64,000 bases of DNA from Akkermansia muciniphila (GTDB lineage: Bacteria; Verrucomicrobiota; Verrucomicrobiia; Verrucomicrobiales; Akkermansiaceae). The notes under the pieces are model-generated. The model ran no database searches. It worked only from the letters and a program-made list of their open reading frames with translations, and was not told the origin of the DNA. The position numbers were made by a program, and so were the translations under genes. Positions 61,389-64,000 of this stretch are shown here, in pieces (the stretch's first letter is position 1; every line of letters starts with the position of its first letter). The stretch lies in assembly GCF_030848305.1 (NCBI RefSeq), contig NZ_CP114598.1, positions 2,046,001-2,110,000 of the forward strand. Reading direction: 5' to 3'.

Positions 61389-62084
61389 TCACGAAGCGGG
61401 AGCGTATGAGCGGCCGCCGAAAATGGCCGTCCCTACGCGGACGAGCGTGGCTCCTTCCTCGATTGCCGTTTCAAAGTCATGGCTCATGCCCATGGACAGT
61501 TCCGTCAGTGCGGCTCCCCCTCTGCCGGACAGCGCTTCCTTCAGATCCCGGAGACGGCGGAAATAGGGCCGCGCCTCCTCCGGATTTTCCACCGGGGGAG
61601 GAATGCACATAAGACCGGCGATTTCAAGGTGATTCAGAGCGGACAGCTCCGGCCATTCCCTTTCCAGGGTTTCCGGGGAGAATCCGAATTTGCTGTCTTC
61701 ATCCCCGACATTCACTTCCAGTAAAATGCGGGGCCGTTTTCCCGTTTCCTGGGCCACGGTATCTATGAACCGGGCCAGGCGCAGGGAGTCCACGGCATGG
61801 ATCAGCGTGAAATATTCCAGGGCCTTGCGCACCTTGTTGCGCTGGAGGGGGCCAATGAGATGCCATTCCGTATCCGGAGGAAGGGAGGGGATTTTTCCCA
61901 GTCCCTCCTGGACCTTGTTTTCGCCGAAAATGCGCTGGCCCGCATCATGGCATGCTTTCACATCCTCTGCGGGAAAAGTTTTACTGACGGCGACGAGGCG
62001 GACGGAACCTGCCGGGCGTCCGGCGCGGAGTTCCGCTGCGCGTATGCGGGAGAGAATATGTTCCAGATTTTGTTGAATGCTCAT
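61389..62084 (-). CDS. YggS-family pyridoxal 5-phosphate homeostasis protein
   Basis: The 231-residue protein has the family pattern: VRLVAVSKTFPAEDVKACHD with the PLP-binding Lys, FGENKVQEGLGK, EWHLIGPLQRNKVRKAL, ILLEVNVGDEDSKFGF and ELSMGMSHDFETAIEEGATL near the end. It binds PLP without known catalysis and buffers vitamin B6 and amino-acid metabolism. The AlgH gene lies immediately upstream (stop 62095, start of this gene 62084), so the two are likely cotranscribed. Confidence 0.94.
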   Translation of the reverse strand: MSIQQNLEHILSRIRAAELRAGRPAGSVRLVAVSKTFPAEDVKACHDAGQRIFGENKVQEGLGKIPSLPPDTEWHLIGPLQRNKVRKALEYFTLIHAVDSLRLARFIDTVAQETGKRPRILLEVNVGDEDSKFGFSPETLEREWPELSALNHLEIAGLMCIPPPVENPEEARPYFRRLRDLKEALSGRGGAALTELSMGMSHDFETAIEEGATLVRVGTAIFGGRSYAPAS

Positions 62085-62094
62085 GATGGGTGGT

Positions 62095-62658
62095 TCAGTT
62101 CAGGGATGGCTGCGCGGGCGCGTGGCTCATGATATGGTGCAGGGGCGAAAGCCGCCGCATGGCCATGGCCCAGACCTTGGAAGAATCCGTTTCCAGACAG
62201 ATGTCCGGCACCATGGGGGAAACATACCAGGCGCGGTCATTCAGTTCCCGGCGCAGCTGGGGCGGCGTCCACCCGCTATGGCCTACGTAGGCGCGCAGGA
62301 TGGCGCGGGGATCTTCCAGGTATTCCAGGGCCTGTTCCTCTTGCAGATGAAACTGGACGCGCAGTTTATCCTCCGTGCGGATGAAAGCGGCGAAGATGAG
62401 CTGGTTGCGTTCTACGGGCCCTCCCTTGAAGATAGGCACAGTGTAAAGGGATTCCGGGATTTCCGTATGGCGGGCTACGTCCCCCACATTCATGCCGGCC
62501 GGATGATTCAAAATATGGCCGATGACAAATTCCTTCTCCGCCCTGCTCAGGAAGATGACGGAATGATGGAATCCGGCGCCATCCAGGTAGGGTGCGGCAA
62601 TCAGAAGGTGTCCCGCCAGGTTTTCATTGCTGATATCTTCATGTTCCATCATGGCCAT
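62095..62658 (-). CDS. YqgE/AlgH-family protein
   Basis: The 187-residue protein begins with NLAGHLLIAAPYLDGAGFHH and SVIFLSRAEKEFVIGHILNH, the standard AlgH opening, and continues with a VPIFKGGPVERNQLIFAAF region and GHSGWTPPQLRRELNDRAWY. The family function is not settled; some members affect transcription or envelope traits. Several Met codons cluster at the start (62658, 62652); the choice has little effect. It sits 10 bases before the YggS gene. Confidence 0.92.
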   Translation of the reverse strand: MAMMEHEDISNENLAGHLLIAAPYLDGAGFHHSVIFLSRAEKEFVIGHILNHPAGMNVGDVARHTEIPESLYTVPIFKGGPVERNQLIFAAFIRTEDKLRVQFHLQEEQALEYLEDPRAILRAYVGHSGWTPPQLRRELNDRAWYVSPMVPDICLETDSSKVWAMAMRRLSPLHHIMSHAPAQPSLN

Positions 62659-62766
62659 AAATCTACGTTACCAAATGTGACGGAGGCAGGCAACCATGCG
62701 TTCAAACGGCCATGTCAGGAGGCGGCGAAAACGAAATACCGGAAAAACAGGCGGGAAGATGAGTTT

Positions 62767-63624
62767 TTACCCGAGTGTATAGCGGGTCCCCCTGGCGGAA
62801 CGGACGGCAACCCTGGAATTTCCGGTCGTCTTGCGGGAGGCCGCCCTCCTGGAGGAAACGGATTTCCTTCCGGCTGATGCCGTCTGCCTGCGGGAAAGGG
62901 CGACGGCGGGGGGACGGGAAGCCCTGCGGCGGTGGGAAATGACGGAGGCCGTATTGGCGTTCTCCATGCGGTCTGGAGCGGAAGCCATGACCAGCAGGGA
63001 AGAATCCTGCATTTTTTCCGCCTGGGCCAGAGCTTTCAGGGAGGCGTCAATGGAACAGCGTTCAATCACGACCGGGTCTCCGGTCCGGAGCAGGTTGAAG
63101 GCTTCATACACGTCATTGCTCTTCATCCGGACGCAGCCGTAGGAGGCGGGAGTGCCGATGGTGCGTTCCTCCGCCGTACCGTGAATATAAATCAGGCGCG
63201 AGTGAGCGTTCCGGTTACGGGGTTCCAGACCTTCCAGCCACATGATGCGCGTGACGATGGGGTCCCGGCCCGGAGAATTGGGCGCGACGCATTCCCCGGT
63301 GGGCTTGCGGCTTTTAAACACCATGCCCTTGGGCTGCCCGCTGCCGATTTTGGAAGCGATGCGATGGGCGCCCAGCGGAGTGCGGCAGCTTCCCTTTTTG
63401 TCTCCCAGGCCGAATTTGGAAGTGCTGACAGGGTAGGTTTTCACTACCCGGCCATGACGCATGACGGCCATTTTCTGGTCCCTGACGCTGACGACCGCGC
63501 CGTCTTTCACGATGGCGGTGGGCTCATAATCCGGACGGGAACAGGATGCCAGCACTCCGAACACAGCGAAAGCTGCGCCGGCGAGTTGAATCAGGCGTGC
63601 TGCTTGCGAGAGAGGCGCAGGCAT
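62767..63624 (-). CDS. L,D-transpeptidase (YkuD family), exported
   Basis: The 285-residue protein has an N-terminal signal or lipoprotein peptide (LIQLAGAAFAVFGVLASCSR with lipobox-like LASC). The YkuD core follows: KMAVMRHGRVVKTYPVSTSK, then RLIYIHGTAEERTIGTPASY and GCVRMKSNDVYEAFNLL with the catalytic Cys. The usual SHGC is SYGC here. A basic Arg/Ser-rich tail (RRRASRPPAVALSRRQTAS) extends beyond the domain. It probably cross-links peptidoglycan or attaches proteins to it. It ends about 110 bases before the AlgH start and follows the truncated glycosyltransferase gene by 10 bases. Confidence 0.88.
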   Translation of the reverse strand: MPAPLSQAARLIQLAGAAFAVFGVLASCSRPDYEPTAIVKDGAVVSVRDQKMAVMRHGRVVKTYPVSTSKFGLGDKKGSCRTPLGAHRIASKIGSGQPKGMVFKSRKPTGECVAPNSPGRDPIVTRIMWLEGLEPRNRNAHSRLIYIHGTAEERTIGTPASYGCVRMKSNDVYEAFNLLRTGDPVVIERCSIDASLKALAQAEKMQDSSLLVMASAPDRMENANTASVISHRRRASRPPAVALSRRQTASAGRKSVSSRRAASRKTTGNSRVAVRSARGTRYTLG

Positions 63625-63634
63625 GGGAAAGGCG

Positions 63635-64000
63635 TCAGTTCTTGGCTTTGGCAGTTTGCTTGGCGGGCAGCAGGTTGGAAATCATGCGGCCCAGGGAACA
63701 GAATCCTGTGTAATAGAAACCCAGGAAAGGAATCATCAGGATGGGGGAAAGGTAATGGCCCTGGCGGATCATGATGATGATCAGGTTCAGGAAGAAAGTT
63801 CCGCAGGCGATTTCCAGAACGGGGATGACGACGGATTTAATGGCCCGGTATCCGTTGCGTTTGAGCTGGGAGACGTGCCGGCGGTCTTCCTTCCGGTCCA
63901 CGCCGTATTTGGGCGTGCGGACGAAGGCGGACTGATGGCCGAAGATGGCTTCCAGAACAGCCTTGGCGTTGTTGACCGCCATGCCCACGCTCAGCGTGAG
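63635..64000 (-). CDS. C-terminal part of a membrane glycosyltransferase (GT2, cellulose-synthase-like), start outside window
   Basis: The frame is open to the window edge on the minus strand: an LTLSVGMAVNNAKAVLEAIF segment, then GHQSAFVRTPKYGVDRKEDR, then two membrane spans (FFLNLIIIMIRQGHYLSPIL; FLGFYYTGFCSLGRMISNL) and a short basic end. The GxxxxFxRTPKxG stretch before the last membrane pair is typical of CESA-like GT2 enzymes that polymerise or transfer sugars at the inner membrane. The catalytic part lies beyond position 64000. Confidence 0.75.
   Translation of the reverse strand, partial: LTLSVGMAVNNAKAVLEAIFGHQSAFVRTPKYGVDRKEDRRHVSQLKRNGYRAIKSVVIPVLEIACGTFFLNLIIIMIRQGHYLSPILMIPFLGFYYTGFCSLGRMISNLLPAKQTAKAKN

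Noticed and set aside
1-64000. CRISPR arrays, insertion sequences, prophage or integrase genes
   Set aside because: No regularly spaced direct repeats, transposase or recombinase motifs were recognised on either strand.

Overview
The window looks like a chromosomal segment of a mucin-associated Verrucomicrobiota bacterium, most likely Akkermansia or a close relative. This is an inference from gene content: a very large autotransporter with beta-strand repeats, a eukaryote-type UDP-glucose pyrophosphorylase and a eukaryote-type glycogen branching enzyme, an exported sulfatase, several LicD proteins and an HPr/HPr-kinase system. No rRNA, tRNA, CRISPR array, insertion sequence or recombinase gene was recognised.

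Layout. 1-7.0 kb: sucC (cut by the window edge), hisD, a BASS-type transporter and two membrane-anchored TPR-type proteins. 7.0-11.3 kb: a riboswitch-like stretch, a small AP2-like protein, a frameshifted xseA and an acyl-activating enzyme. 11.5-18.1 kb: a stray copy of an autotransporter barrel end, an apparent invertible promoter and a 1953-residue autotransporter. 18.2-25.8 kb: acyl-ACP thioesterase, UDP-glucuronate decarboxylase, a two-component system, hemB and unknown proteins. 26.1-38.7 kb: thrS-infC, dxr, coaD, an RF-1-like protein, UGPase, a methyltransferase and an outer-membrane protein. 38.6-47.6 kb: a surface-glycan decoration island with three LicD proteins, two cytidylyltransferase modules, a nucleotidyltransferase-aminotransferase fusion, a glycosyltransferase and an ornithine cyclodeaminase-family enzyme. 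47.7-64 kb: glgB, sufE, argF, sulfatase, ptsI-ptsH-hprK, a peptidase, an ABC ATPase, a folate enzyme, a dynamin-like GTPase, YggS, AlgH, an L,D-transpeptidase and a truncated glycosyltransferase.

The main discovery candidate is a family of three apparent invertible promoters at 11855-12056, 40765-40933 and 46206-46382. Each is bounded by inverted copies of a 17-base site of the form RCGGAT-N5-ATCCGC. The arms are shared by all three, but each pair has its own 5-base core (TAAAA, TGCCT or TGAGC with its reverse complement). In all three a TTG-type -35 hexamer lies inside the segment, flush against the site. The 17-base site occupies the whole -35/-10 spacer, and a TA-type -10 hexamer lies just outside. 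Inversion would therefore exchange the -35 element. The genes served are the giant autotransporter, a LicD-cytidylyltransferase operon and a nucleotidyltransferase-aminotransferase operon, all surface-related. This points to independent ON/OFF variation of several surface structures by one recombinase encoded elsewhere.

Two genes (xseA and the nucleotidyltransferase-aminotransferase) are broken by single-base frameshifts, which could be real or sequence errors. Motif comparisons are from memory and by eye. No alignment or database search was run.
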